Positions 1 to 11,069 of a stretch of 64,000 bases of DNA are shown here, piece after piece (position 1 is the stretch's first letter; each line of letters opens with the position of its first letter). The DNA is from Liolophura sinensis. Lineage: Eukaryota > Mollusca > Polyplacophora > Chitonida > Chitonidae. The translations under genes and the position numbers were made by a program. The stretch spans positions 21,738,955-21,802,954 of the forward strand of contig NC_088305.1 in the NCBI RefSeq assembly GCF_032854445.1, written 5' to 3'. The notes beneath the pieces are model-generated. The model made no database searches. It saw only the letters and a program-made list of their open reading frames with translations, and was not told the DNA's origin.

Positions 1-1105
1 GTTTCACTACCCAGAACGGCTTCAGTTTCCAGAATTGGCTGAAAGACACTGGTCTCACGGGATGTAGATGCACATACTTTCTATAAGTGCTTCTCAACGA
101 TTCCAAAAGGAAACGCTTCTGCTTCTTAACTTTGTTGCGTGTGATGACTTGCTTTTTACCAGCAGCACACCAACTGACATCATCCCTTTCAAAGAACTTT
201 TGAATCTTTTGTTTTACAGCATCTGTGACACAGTTGCGTTTCTTAGCTCTCTCATAAACTAGCAGATTTTCATTTCTTTGCTTAGCATTTGTCTTCAGCA
301 GCTTTTTGGACAAGAGACCAGTGTTCTGTGCTTTGGTCAGCAATCGATATTTTGACAAGATGTTTCCAAAACCAAAAAGCTTTGCGAAGAGTTGTGCCCG
401 CTTCGGATTTTTTTCACAGGTGTCTTTGCCCTGTTTTATTTGTTGAGTGAGAGCATAATGGAAAATCAGTTCCTTTCTTATAAAGCCCTGTCCAGCATTT
501 ATCGTTTGTCGAGCCCTCTTCCGTGGTGAAGCATAATGGGTAGCACATACATCGCCTTCCTTGCAGTTCTGTCCAAATGGGACTTTGATTTTCAGTTTTG
601 TCCGAGAGAGCTGTTTGCGTAATTCCTGGTTTTTCCGCTTTTCATTCTCAAGCTTTTCTGTTAACTTTCTATTAATCCTATAACAGGCCGTGCGGTCCCT
701 ACGAACATTCTTCCGACCTCTCTTTTTCTGTGACGAAGTGGGATTCGCGGAGGTACCTGGTTGGGGTTCAGGCTGTCGCTGTGGCTCTTGCTGTGGCAGA
801 TTATGAGGTGGACTTGTCGGTGGAGTTCCAGTCAACACTGCTGCTTCTTGTTTTTCCAACCAAGCCAAATGATCTTTTTCAGCCCTGCGTGTATGATAGG
901 CTATCCTCCATTTTCTCCGCGTGGCTCTAACCTCCCGTTTGGTCATATCTGCTACGTATTTTACTTTCTTCTTTTCCCTTCTAGCTTTCCACCTTAATCT
1001 CTCCTTCTCCTTGGCTGCTTCCCTCTTTTCTGGGTCTGCATTTATACGATTCCTATAAGCCCTCTGCTTTTCTGCTGATGTCATTTGTTTCTTCTTGGGA
1101 GGCAT
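1..1105 (-). CDS. Conserved invertebrate protein of unknown function, transposon-like; 3' end outside the window
   Basis: The minus strand is open from an ATG at 1105-1103 to the window edge, giving about 368 codons with no stop. I do not recognise a named domain. The first ~75 residues are very basic (MPPKKKQ start, then Arg/Lys/Glu-rich helix). A Pro/Gln/Ser-rich linker follows, then a charged probable coiled coil near residues 145-170. A conserved-looking C-terminal part contains AGKKQVITRNKVKKQKR around residue 320 and KLKPFWVV at the last visible residues. From memory, proteins with this C-terminal pattern occur in many copies in cnidarian and mollusc genomes, which suggests a mobile or recently amplified gene. 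No terminal repeats are visible. The start is chosen because no in-frame ATG lies further upstream before the AT-rich flank. It could be a host gene, but its setting inside a transposon nest argues against that. Confidence 0.6.
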   Translation of the reverse strand, partial: MPPKKKQMTSAEKQRAYRNRINADPEKREAAKEKERLRWKARREKKKVKYVADMTKREVRATRRKWRIAYHTRRAEKDHLAWLEKQEAAVLTGTPPTSPPHNLPQQEPQRQPEPQPGTSANPTSSQKKRGRKNVRRDRTACYRINRKLTEKLENEKRKNQELRKQLSRTKLKIKVPFGQNCKEGDVCATHYASPRKRARQTINAGQGFIRKELIFHYALTQQIKQGKDTCEKNPKRAQLFAKLFGFGNILSKYRLLTKAQNTGLLSKKLLKTNAKQRNENLLVYERAKKRNCVTDAVKQKIQKFFERDDVSWCAAGKKQVITRNKVKKQKRFLLESLRSTYRKYVHLHPVRPVSFSQFWKLKPFWVVK

Positions 1106-1290
1106 GGCTAAAGAAGAAGTGGAATAAAAAGACAGAGAATAAAAAATGCTCAGTTCATAGCAATCAGGGATCACAAGATTTTATGAAATTTATGAAATCA
1201 AATATGTTTGGCTGATTTCTGAAGATTTTTCCTATTTTTTAAATATTAGAACAAAAATCAGCTAAATCAGCATAAGATCATGCAGATACA

Positions 1291-1627
1291 TCAGGGATGT
1301 GATCAGTCAAGCAAAAAAAAAAACAAACAAAAAATAGGAAATGTTTTTTGGGTTCAAGAGATCACTGATGGTCCAATTTTCGTGGCCTTTCGAAAATACC
1401 TAATTTGTACAAACAGCATCAGAATGTGGTAACTAGTTGTTTTATTTAGCAATTTTGGGGCATGTGGAGGTGTTATTCTAATGAATACATTGGAAAAAAG
1501 TTGAAAAAATCCAAGGAGTTTAATTGTTTTCCACTGGTTAAGGTCGTTGTTGTTGTTGTTGTAAAACGAATCTGTTGGACCACAAAAATGCGTAAATCCA
1601 CGAATTCGCGGAAAAATCACATCCCTG
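1291..1627. mobile_element. Candidate hAT-type MITE, about 337 bp
   Basis: The block begins CAGGGATGTGAT at 1291 and ends with its exact inverse ATCACATCCCTG at 1627, giving a 12-bp terminal inverted repeat. CAGGG is the usual start of many hAT elements. The flanking 8-mers do not match, so no clear target duplication supports it. Inside are a poly-A stretch near 1310-1330 and five GTT units near 1545-1562. There is no coding capacity. It may be a MITE, or two unrelated hAT ends lying face to face. Confidence 0.35.
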
Positions 1628-2094
1628 ATTCCAGTACCAATCATCTAATGGCTAGTGTACATTATTATTTCTTGAATGACACCTCATTCTACCAGTCAGA
1701 TGATAGAATTGGCGAAAATTTCCACTCCGTTACCAATCACTCCACCCCGTTACCATATGATACAGTCAAATTCAATCACCTCTTATAAATACACTCTTCA
1801 CTAATTTTCTCTAAAACAGGTATTTACTAGCACAATGGGCTGTATTTTAACAGATAAAACTGAAATAATAAAATAGTATGCATACCTTGACTGGATGATG
1901 ATGGATTTGACACCACGTGGTAACGAAGCCAACTTGAGCAGACGACAGGAAATGGAAAGGAAGTTGTCAGCCAATCAAAACATCTAACATTTGTTGTCAC
2001 ACAGCGCCCCCATAAGTCATTGTAAGGGAAGCAACTTAGCCATGTTATGATTTTATAAAATTGTTCATGGTTACCTCCCCTTATGGGCTTCTTA
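1628..2094. other. Non-coding stretch, probably inside an old piggyBac-like element
   Basis: No convincing coding sequence or structured RNA is seen. The stretch leads into a piggyBac-type end at 2133, so part of it is probably the interior of that non-autonomous or truncated element. I could not find the matching left end. Confidence 0.3.
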
Positions 2095-2133
2095 TCTGGG
2101 CGTATCATATATGATACGACGGGCACTAGAGGG
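2095..2133. mobile_element. piggyBac-type right end abutting TTAA
   Basis: The sequence GGGCACTAGAGGG directly precedes TTAA at 2134-2137, and a palindrome TATCATATATGATA lies just inside. The same arrangement closes the piggyBac at 38968, where GTGCCATATATGGCAC precedes GGGCACTAGAGGG and TTAA. piggyBac elements integrate at TTAA, so this marks an element inserted at a TTAA inside the hAT fragment that follows. Only this end is recognisable. Identification rests on the shared terminus, not on coding sequence. Confidence 0.5.
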
Positions 2134-3125
2134 TTAAAACATTCCAGGACATTCCAAAACGGCCATGGTCCGTTTTCACACACTACTATATTCTGAAATT
2201 CACCTTTTCATGATTTCAGTGAATCCAAAAAAAAATTAATAATAATAAGCCTACACCGCAGGTCCCTATCGGACGGTTAATAAGTCATAGGGACCTTTAG
2301 CCAATACTGGCATAGTTATGCAATAAAAGTACATGTATTTGATTTGATTTGATTTGTAATTTGTTTCTCTAAAAACACTGCGGTAACACTGCCCATGTGC
2401 TATCACTAAATAGAAAGTACACAGTCACATTAATACACGCATACGTGGGGTTCATAGGGAGTGAAATAGCCTACCTGTCGTCGATGACGAGGACCTTCCA
2501 AAATACTCGGTAATATTGGTGTTCGAACGGTGACGTTCCTTCAGCGCTTGGAGCAACTGCATGTGCTTGGTTCCCTTTGAGTGGCTCTTAACCGCACTTT
2601 CACCCATATTTCCAATGTCAAAGCTTTTCTTGCAAAGCGAACACCGTGATCTGTGAGCGGAATCTTTCTCCAGCCAATCCTGATAACCTGGTTGGCTGAG
2701 CCAGGATAGATTAAAATAACAAAGACGTGACATTCTTTCGCCTCCCGCCAAATTCACAAAACATGCCACATGAGGGCTGCGCGTGCGCATACAAAAGTCA
2801 ACTTCCTTCTAGGTCGATAGTTTCCGTCAATTTCCGCCTGACGGATGCGGCTTGTGTAGAGATTTGATTGGTGGGTGGTTTACTACGCTTTTACTCCACT
2901 GATTTTATGAATGAAGTGACCTATATACTGCGAGTGTTGACACAAACAGCCTATTCCTTCCATTGGCTCGTGGACAAAGCATTAGAAATTTTTTTAGCAC
3001 CAAGAATAACGAAATTCTAGGACATTCCAGGACAATGGCTGATTATCCAGGACATTCAAGTACTGGAAAATACATTTTTAATTTTCCAGGACTTTCCAGG
3101 ACATTCCAGGACTGTGCGAACCCTG
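2134..3125 (-). mobile_element. hAT 5'-end fragment, copy 1 (empty-site copy)
   Basis: This 992-bp block starts at the TTAA used by the neighbouring piggyBac and ends in CCCTG at 3125. Read on the minus strand it opens with CAGGGTTCGCACAG, a typical hAT terminus, followed by repeated CCTGGAATGTCCTGG-type subterminal motifs. It carries only the first, BED-finger exon of the transposase and then intron; the rest is absent. A second copy at 12316-20455 differs at about five positions that I noticed but is interrupted by two complete transposons, so this copy shows the uninterrupted target. Its right end cuts into a Mutator-like gene starting at 3126. Confidence 0.75.
2475..2790 (-). pseudogene. 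BED-type zinc-finger exon of a hAT transposase (5' exon only)
   Basis: The minus-strand exon encodes a BED-like DNA-binding finger. The visible pattern is W..YQDWLEKD, then CSLCKKSFDIGNMG, then SHSKGTKH, giving the Cys2-His2 spacing used by hAT transposases to bind their ends. The first exon of the hAT at 22728-23363 has the same layout (CTVCMREFDVSNMG, SHSKGQKH). The exon ends at a consensus donor (CAG then GTAGGC, with GT at 2474-2473). No further transposase exon follows, so this copy cannot encode a transposase. The true start may be the second in-frame ATG (MSRLCYF) and not the first. Confidence 0.65.
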
Positions 3126-3872
3126 CATACAACTTAAGATTACGGACATGATCATATGCTTTGGAATCTCCGTCTGTAAGGACCTGGTTGTACATGAGTC
3201 CTTTGTCTGTAGATCGCTTAAAAATAATATCAGCACATTCAACTTCCATAGCATTTGCTGATCCATGGAAATTTTTCTGACAGGAGTGTGTTTGTTTCCA
3301 CTTCACTAAATCTACACCTTTCTTAGTTTTTCCAACAGTGGCACAGCCATGACAGTAATTAGAACATACGTGAGTGTCCAGCACGACACCTGAATCCACA
3401 TCTATGACACAGCCTAACCCATAATGGGAGCTATGTCCACGTTTCTGCCACGAGCCATCATAGCTGACTACACGTGGAACCAGTCCATTTACTGCCTCAT
3501 CTGAAACACGTTTTAGTGCCTCGGCAGCTGCATGCATGTTTTCCTTTGCTGCTTCAATTGAAACATCATGAACTAACCTGTCAATCTTTTGCCAGGTCTT
3601 GATGTGCATAGGCTGAGGCAAATTCATGTCAGCAAAAAATTCACAAATCTTGTTATATCCTATGCCAGTATTTTTGCACGCTGCTACAAAACGTTTGTTC
3701 ACAAAATTAGACATCTCATTGCCAGATTCCATCCCCTTTTCTAGGTATGTTGCAAAATTTGTTTTTTTATGATTTATTATAGTAAACATGACAACTGCAA
3801 TTTCATGCAATTTGATGAAGGTATCGTCACAATTAGAAAAGAAACCACAGTTTAGGCATTGTATTCAAGGAA
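3126..3872 (-). pseudogene. Mutator-like transposase fragment
   Basis: The minus strand is open from about 3872 to the hAT junction at 3125. The segment RVVSYDGSWQKRGHSSHYG, followed by GCVIDVDSGVVLD and Cys-containing SNYCHGC, is the hallmark of the Mutator-like transposase domain common in hydra, arthropods and molluscs. The Asp in SYDGSW is probably the first catalytic acid. A Cys-rich CLNCGFF motif lies at the N-terminal edge near 3850. The C-terminal catalytic part is missing because the hAT fragment ends inside the gene. An in-frame stop just upstream of CLNCG means the beginning is lost or lies in another exon. Confidence 0.7.
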
Positions 3873-4008
3873 TACTAGGGCAGACTGGCTTAGTCAAAGC
3901 AATAAAATTACAAAATAGACATACACCAAACATGTTCAGTGCAACAGTGCGTTTCAGCATATTTGCCTTATGAGAAATGTCTGAACAATACCATGCTTTA
4001 CCACACAA

Positions 4009-5172
4009 TTATTTTTTGTGGTATGCGAGGAAGCAGTTTCGAGGCTCGGCTCCAGGAGAAAGGCACAGGAACACATTGCACTTGCCACATTTCCACTGGG
4101 TGTATCCATTGGGACAATACCGACAACGGTTACGCTTTGGCTGGGCCATGGGAAAATGGTCGTAATTGTCATACCGTACATCGGGTTGAGGTGCTGCGGC
4201 GTAAGCTCTCTGTTTTGCCGGAGGTGGGGAATTTAGGCTTGGTCGTCCTACTGGCCGCGCAGGCTTTCCTTTCTTTGTAAGAACCTCAGCAATCTGGGAT
4301 TGGAAAACCTTTAGTGGGAGGGCTTTCCCAACTCCATTTATTTGGCAATCCCGTTTATACAGGAACCAGCTGTTTACCACACAGATGGTCAAAGTGTGGT
4401 AAAAAATGTATAGGTACCATCTTCGTCCTTTGATTTGGCGTTTGTAGAGAGTACACATCATGTCCAACAGGTCTACCCCACCCATATTCTTGTTATAGAC
4501 AGTTATTACTGCTGGTCGATCAACTTCAATGCGTGCTTTCTGTGCCCGGTCATAACGTTTCACTTTAGTAAGGGGTTCTGCACTTAGATAGGTAGACATC
4601 ATTGTAACAGTCTTATTGTCCTGCCATTTCAGAAGGGCTAAATTCCCCTCCTTCAGAGTAACGGTGTCGTACGACCCACGCCCTCTTTTAGCAAGGTCCT
4701 TATCAGATTCTAGTGGTGCATTATGTAGGCGGTTTTTGTTGACTGTGCCTGTGTACTGAAATCCCCTGTTTTTCATTTCAACAGCCAAGTTGAAATTTGA
4801 GAAATAATTATCGGCAAATATTTTGTAGCCGCGATCGCGCTCCAATGAGCTACACAACTGCAAGACAACATTCCCGCCTAGCCCACAGCCATCAGCACCA
4901 TCAGCTTCAATGCCGGTACCCTTTCCTTGATACACATTGAAATCGTGTAAGAAACCACTTGCATCACATCTGCCCCATAGCTTAAACCCCCATTTCTTGG
5001 GTTTCTTGGGCAAATATTGACGTAGAAGCGATCTTCCTTTGAAAGGGATCATAATCTCGTCCACTCACTGGAATTCTGTATTACTCACTTGTGCAAAATT
5101 TCCTCGCAGACTCTCTATCCACGGCCTTATTTTTCAAACGCGGTCTTCTTTTAATTCCTCTGTGACAGTATT
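4009..5172 (-). pseudogene. piggyBac element 1 transposase, C-terminal part
   Basis: This is a DDE_Tnp_1_7 type transposase. The three expected catalytic aspartates are visible in VDEIMIPFKGR (near 5060), KIFADNYFSN (near 4800) and GGVDLLDMM (near 4475). A Cys-rich C-terminal zinc-binding region follows: CRYCPNGYTQWKCGKC near 4070-4130. Two in-frame stops lie upstream of the first Asp, near 5068 and near 5135; by family comparison they replace a Ser and a Trp. The gene was therefore dead independently of the LINE insertion, and a frameshift in the N-terminal part adds to this. The family normally encodes roughly 550-600 residues, and nearly all of that is recoverable here between the two halves. 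Confidence 0.85.
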
Positions 5173-5771
5173 CCCCCGTGGGGTTTCCGGGGTGATAAGA
5201 ATAGGACCTCAGCCCTCTAGGCAAGCTTGTCGTAAAAGTCGACTAACCTAGAGCTCTCCTGTGTGAGCCCGGTGAATATAATAGGTTCACATCTTCTCGG
5301 TTGTGTGAGAGGCAACCGGGAAGCGACCTGTTTGCCGTGGGTTGCGACCCGTAATCTCCGAGGACGGGATCCTGGTGGCTGAGGGCGTGCTGGTCTTGCG
5401 AGATCCTCACGCCCAACACGCCACTTTGGCCCTTACTTGGAGAGAGACGGGAGGTCGGATGGGCCCGGTCCGATCAATCGGCTGGTCACGTCAAGCCCTA
5501 CACTTGATCCAGTTATTCTTTCACGTACTGTGATGTAAAGTTGGGTTTTCCCCAGGTGTTCTTGTTCGGGGTCAGTGTAGAAGGCGGTGGCTAATGGGTC
5601 AATCGAGTAGATTGAATTTAACCTTTTGGTATAACTCAATCTGTTCGAGTATACCTTGCGTGGATTCCCTGTTTTTATTCTCTGCTGGTCATCCGCAGAG
5701 GTAGATTCGCCCTTGTTGGCACTCCGTGGCGGGTGGGGAGCACGTACGGTGAAATTAATAAAATATATATC

Positions 5772-7106
5772 ATGGCCTCACCTCAACCTTCAACAGTCGT
5801 TGGTAAAAAAAGGAGAAATGAAATTCCACTAGAAATAGAAACAGAAAAAGATTACTTTCCTACATTTTTAGTTATATCCAATAAAAATGAAGGCAAAATG
5901 AAAATCAACCCATTCGTATTAAAAAAAACATTAGAAAGTTACGCAGGGACATTAAAACAGGTTAAAAAAATGAAATCTGGAAACATTTTGTTGGAAGTTT
6001 CCAGAAAACAACAATATATCAATTTGCTGAAAATTCAAAATATAGGAGAGCAGCCTGTTTCTGTTTCTCCACATAATACATTAAACTGCTGTCATGGCAT
6101 AATTCGTGACAGAGACCAAGACCTTTTCGAACTAACTGAAGAAAAAATAACTGAACTAAAAAACCAAGGAGTGATAAAAGTGAAACGTTTTGTAATTAAA
6201 AGAGATGGGAATCTCATTAAAACAAACACATATATGTTAACTTTCAATAAACCGGCACTTCCGTCATCTATATTTATCGGGCCATATAGTGTAAGGGTGG
6301 AGTTATTTATACCCAACCCCACCCGGTGTTTCTCTTGCCAGCGCTTTGGTCACGGCAGGAGTCAATGCCGCAACACACTGGTCTGCTTTAGATGTGCGGA
6401 AGCAGGACATGAGGGATTTGACTGCACAAATACAATAAAATGTTTCAATTGTCGCGGAGCCCACATGGCCTCTTCCAAGGACTGCCCTCTCTTCAAAAAA
6501 GAAAAAGAAATCATAACCCTAAAGTGTAAAAACAATATCTCATACCAGGAAGCGAAGCGTCTGGTCTCTGTCACACATGGCCTTACTACATCTACATATG
6601 CCAATGTTATAAGGAAAACCACTGTTTCTGTGGGGGTCCAAACGACTTTTACTTGGCCCATTGGCAAAGAACAGCCACAGAAACTGGTCATGAATTCCTT
6701 AAATACGACAGCCAGTTCATCACAAACTGATATAAACCTATCTAAAAAACATAATACTTTACCTGATTATTCTGCACTTTCTGTATCTAACACACCATGT
6801 GATAATAAATCTAAATCTGATAAACCCGTTGATTCTTCTTCACAGAAAGCAACGGGTGAGAAAAATAAATCTGACAAAAATCATAAAAGGGATAGACCTG
6901 GTGGCCCCCTGGAGCGCCCCTCTAAGGCCACTAGGGACCCAATTCAAACTTTTAATAAGTTTGGATCGTTGGAGGATGTCGATCCTTCAACTTCATGTGC
7001 AGACCTGATGGATACATCATCTGCACCTGGGAGATCTCCTAGTAGATCTCCCAAAAAGGGTCGTCCTCGGTCAAGACATAAATCCCCAATACGTCTTCCT
7101 CCATAA
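5772..7106 (+). CDS. LINE ORF1, gag-like RNA-binding protein with three CCHC knuckles
   Basis: This is an intact 444-residue reading frame. A globular N-terminal half (about residues 30-180) is followed by three zinc knuckles between residues 190 and 250: CFSCQRFGHGRSQC, CFRCAEAGHEGFDC and CFNCRGAHMASSKDC. The C-terminal third is Ser/Thr/Lys-rich and ends in an Arg-Ser-Pro-rich basic tail (SRSPKKGRPRSRHKS). Such proteins coat LINE RNA in the ribonucleoprotein. I start at the ATG at 5772; the frame is open for 13 codons upstream without an ATG. The stop codon overlaps the ORF2 start (TAATG at 7104-7108), which suggests translation of ORF2 by termination and re-initiation. A degraded relative of this ORF1 lies at 48732-49339. 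Confidence 0.88.
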   Translation: MASPQPSTVVGKKRRNEIPLEIETEKDYFPTFLVISNKNEGKMKINPFVLKKTLESYAGTLKQVKKMKSGNILLEVSRKQQYINLLKIQNIGEQPVSVSPHNTLNCCHGIIRDRDQDLFELTEEKITELKNQGVIKVKRFVIKRDGNLIKTNTYMLTFNKPALPSSIFIGPYSVRVELFIPNPTRCFSCQRFGHGRSQCRNTLVCFRCAEAGHEGFDCTNTIKCFNCRGAHMASSKDCPLFKKEKEIITLKCKNNISYQEAKRLVSVTHGLTTSTYANVIRKTTVSVGVQTTFTWPIGKEQPQKLVMNSLNTTASSSQTDINLSKKHNTLPDYSALSVSNTPCDNKSKSDKPVDSSSQKATGEKNKSDKNHKRDRPGGPLERPSKATRDPIQTFNKFGSLEDVDPSTSCADLMDTSSAPGRSPSRSPKKGRPRSRHKSPIRLPP

Positions 7107-10100
7107 TGGCGATATATGACAAAATTATACAATGGAATTGTCGAGGTCTTAAGGTAAATTTTATTGAAATAACACAGCTAGTTCAATCTTTAAATCCAGT
7201 TGCCCTATGTCTTCAGGAAACTCACCTGAAGACATCTGACAAAGATAAAATAAATCTTAAAAATTATTCTTTATATAGTATTTATTCAAAGGAAGAAGAG
7301 CGAGCTGCAGGCGGCTCCTCGATATTCATAAATAACAGTATTATCCACAGCCCTGTTGCTCTGCATACAGAGCTTCAGGCTGTGGCCGTTCGTATTTCAC
7401 TGTCTAAAACAGTCACATTATGTTCGGTGTATATACCTCCGAACACTTCTTTGTCAGCTTCTCAGCTACATAATCTTACAGAACAATTGCCTAAACCGTT
7501 TATTATAATGGGAGATTTTAATTCCCATAACCCTCTATGGGGCAGTAATAACATAAATAATAAGGGCAAGATAGTCGAAGACTTCTTATGTAAGGAAGAA
7601 CTGTGTTATTTCAACGATGGTTCTAATACCTATTTACATCCGGGTAATGGCACTTATTCTGCTATCGATCTCACTATCACGGATCCATCACTTCTCCCAG
7701 ATTTTTCTTGGAAAGTGCATGACGATCTTTGTGGTAGTGATCATTTTCCTATTTTCCTAGAGCATATCACTTCTAATTCTTTAGAACGTGGTAGCTAGGT
7801 GGAAATTCGATAAAGCAGATTGGATCGCATTTGAGATGTTCTGCGAGGCTGATATCTCTCCAGAGACTCTCAATGCAACAAATGATCCTATATTAAAATT
7901 TAACGAGCTTGTATTACGAGCTGCCGATAGAACTATCCCTAAAACCTCGACAAATCCACATTCCAAAAGCAAACCCTGGTATGATAAGGACTGTCGCAAA
8001 GCCATTAACGACCGCAAAAAGGCCGAGCGAAATTTTAATATATGTCCTACTGATAATAACTTAAACCAGGTTCGTATTTTTCGAGCTAAGGCTCGTCGAT
8101 TACTCAAGTCCAAGAGACGATCTTGTTGGCGGAACTTTGTTTCAGGCATTACGTCAAAAACACCCATGCGTAAGGTCTGGAACATGGTTCAGAAACTTAA
8201 GGGCAAAAATAATAAAGCAAAAGTTCAGCATTTAAAAGATGGAGATAATATATTAACTTCTCCACCCGATATAGCAAATAAACTTGCTGAAACAATTTCA
8301 AACAAATCTTCTTCTGAGAATTACTCTAAAGAATTCCAACGTATTAAAAACCAGAAGGAGAAAATTAAATTGCCCTTTTCTTCTAAGAATTTAGAAGATT
8401 TATAATCATCCTTTTAATATTGAGGAACTTAAAACTGCATTAAAAAAGGCCCATGATACTGCCTGTGGTCCTGATAATGTATATTATAAGTTCTGAACCA
8501 TTTACCACCTGAGCCACTGGAGACTCTCCTGGACTTGATTAATGATATATGGATAACTGGTAATTTTCCACCATCATGGAGGGAGGCGTGTATTATTCCG
8601 GTTCCCAAACCGGGTAAGGATCATACTGATCCAAATAATTACCGTCCCATAGCTCTTACCAGCTGTGTCTGTAAGACTATGGAAACGGATGATTAATGAT
8701 AGACTTGTTTGGTTTCTTGAAACCAACAAGCTTTTATCTAACATTCAATGTGGTTTTCGGCAAGGTAGATCTACCATGGATCACCTTGTTCGATTCGAAA
8801 CGTTTATTCGCGATGGCTTCATCAATAATGAACATGTGGTGTCCATATTTTTTGACCTTGAAAAGGCCTACGACACCACATGGAAATATGGTATTTTAAA
8901 AGATCTCGCGAATATGGGTCTAAAAGGTCGCTTACATATATTTATATCTCAATTTTTATCCGATCGTCAGTTTAAGGTACGGGTGGGGGTCCACTCTTTC
9001 TGACTCCTTTGAGCAGGAAATGGGTGTACCCCAGGGCAGCATTCTATCACCAACTCTGTTCAGCATAAAAAATAAATAGCCTAGCAAAAACATTAACATC
9101 TGGCACAGAGGGTTCTTTATACGTGGATGATTTCCTTATATGCTACCGAGCTAAGAATATGAATAATATCGAACGTCAGTTGCAGCTTTGTCTCAATAAG
9201 ATCGAGAAATGGGCAACTGAAAACGGTTTTAGATTTTCAACGTCTAAAACCGTCGGTATGCATTTTTGTAACAAACGGAAACTTCATCTAGACCCTGAGC
9301 TTAATTTCTGTGGTGAACAGGTTAAAATTGTTGGAGAAACAAAGTTTTTAGGTATAATATTTGATAGTAAACTATCTTTTATACCTCATATAAAAATGCT
9401 TAAAGCTAAATGTACAAAGGCTCTCGATATAATTAAGGTCGTGTCTAGCACCGATTGGGGTGCTGACCGATCAGTTTTACTTAATTTATATCGTTCTCTG
9501 GTGAGGTCTAAATTGGACTATGGATCCATCATTTACGGTTCCGCTAGGAAATCGTACATTAAAATGTTGGATCCTGTTCATCACCAAGGTTTGAGGCTCA
9601 GCCTTGGTGCTTTTAGAACCTCACCAGTAGAAAGTTTATACGTGGAGGCAAATGAGCCTTCTTTATATCACCGACGTATAAAACTAAGCCTTCAATATAG
9701 TACAAAGCTTAAAGCTCATCCAACAAACCCTGCCTACGACTGTGTTTTCAATCCATTATATGTAGACAAATATACTAAATGTCCTAACAAGATCCCTTCG
9801 TTCGGTCTTCGTATACGGGACCATATTGTGGGAGCTAACATCAAGCTGGAGGATATAGCTCCGGTGTCTTTTCCGGAGTCTCCTCCATGGCTTCTCCCAC
9901 AACCTAAACTAATATTTGATCTACGTAAATATAATAAATCGAATATAAATTCTCTTATAATTCAGCAAGGTTTTGCTGAAATTAAAGCTAATTATATGGA
10001 TTATAAATTTATATATACTGACGGGTCGAAGGATGGGGACAGGGTTGCGACTGCGGCTGTCATGGAGCAGCGAGTCTCTTCCTTTCGTCTTCCATCCTCT

Positions 10101-10805
10101 TCTTCAATATTCTCTGCCGAGGCCAGAGGTATACTCCTGGCCTTATCATATGTTTCTTCTGGGTGTGCCCAGAGGGCAGTGATATGCACTGACTCGTTGT
10201 CTTGCCTATTGGCAATACAGAATAATAAATTTAAAAATCCCTTGATCCTTCAAATTTTAGCTATACATAGGAAATTAATTAAAAGAGGTAAAGATATTAT
10301 ATTCTGCTGGATACCAAGTCATATTGGTATCCATGGAAACACAGTCGCAGACAGGGAGGCGAAAGCTGCCCTAAATAAACCCATATCTAAGATAAAAATC
10401 CCTTATACTGACATAAAGTCCAATATTCTTAAATATATTCGTGGCCTTTGGCAGGGTGAATGGAACTTGCAGGTCCATAATAAACTGCATGCCATTCATC
10501 CGGTCATTGGCTATAATTCATATACATTTGATATGTCTCGTAGAGACCAAGTCGTTTTAACCAGATGCCGTATTGGACATTCTCATCTGACACACAATTT
10601 CATCTTGGATGGGAGCAGTGCTCCCGAGTGTGTTGGATGTGATGCTCAATATGGCATCAAACATATTCTGGTTGACTGTGTAGACTTTGCCCATGTTCGG
10701 CAGAGATTCTACACAGTCAACTCTATATATGATTTGTTTGACAGCATCGCTGGCGATGTTGTCATAAATTATTTAAAGGCGATTGGCCTATATCATAAAA
10801 TATAA
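7106..10805 (+). pseudogene. LINE ORF2: endonuclease, reverse transcriptase, RNase H
   Basis: An apurinic-type endonuclease starts at the ATG at 7106 (WNCRGLK, LQETHLK, MGDFNSHNPLWGS, GSDHFPIF at the end of the domain). Reverse transcriptase motifs are NIQCGFRQGRSTMDHL and FFDLEKAYDTTW near 8740-8880, then YVDDFLICYR near 9120-9150. RNase H follows: YTDGSKDGD near 10015, SAEARGILLAL near 10110, TDSLSCLLAI near 10190 and WIPSHIGIHGNTVADREA near 10310-10365. A Cys/His motif (CVGCDAQYGIKHILVDC) lies near the end. I count about six single-base frameshifts (near 7795, 8400, 8495, 8685, 9000 and 9070), so no full product can be made. The domains themselves are well preserved, suggesting a fairly young copy. 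Confidence 0.88.
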
Positions 10806-11069
10806 ATTTTAATTGTCATGGATATCTATAAATAAACAGTTATATATATTTATACATGTACTCTAACCCTGGTTTTCGAGTTTTAAATCTTATTTTTCTT
10901 TTATTCGATTTTAATCACGTCTGTACTTTTTGTTTTACTTTTGGTGTTCATATTGTCATATCGAAAACCTTAACCGTCTCTTGCTTTCACCTTGTTCTCG
11001 CCACGGTATGGCTGAAATATTGCCGATGTGGCGTTAAGCCATAATCATTCATTCATTTGTGACAGTATT

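Larger units (their letters stand above)
5173..11057 (+). mobile_element. Near-full-length I-superfamily LINE with RNase H
   Basis: The element is 5885 bp long and flanked by TGTGACAGTATT at 5161-5172 and 11058-11069. It has a GC-rich 5' region (5173-5771), a gag-like ORF1, an ORF2 with endonuclease, reverse transcriptase and RNase H, and a 3' tail ending GGCTGAAATATTGCCGATG...CATTCATTCATT. RNase H after the reverse transcriptase places it in the I group (I, Nimb or a relative) and not with RTE or CR1. It sits in sense orientation on the plus strand, within a piggyBac transposase gene. ORF2 has several frameshifts, so this copy is dead. ORF1 is intact. Confidence 0.9.

Noticed and set aside
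2134-2137. TTAA at 2134 as the true left end of the hAT fragment
   Set aside because: The boundary is explained by a piggyBac ending at that TTAA; copy 2 may extend further left, so the hAT edge is unknown.
2475-2790. BED zinc-finger exons at 2475-2790 and 19843-20120 as host zinc-finger genes
   Set aside because: They sit in near-identical hAT 5'-end fragments with a hAT terminus at the outer edge and have no further exons.
11041-11057. CATT repeats as a microsatellite or SINE
   Set aside because: The repeats always follow the same LINE 3' sequence and lie inside target duplications. They are the LINE tail.
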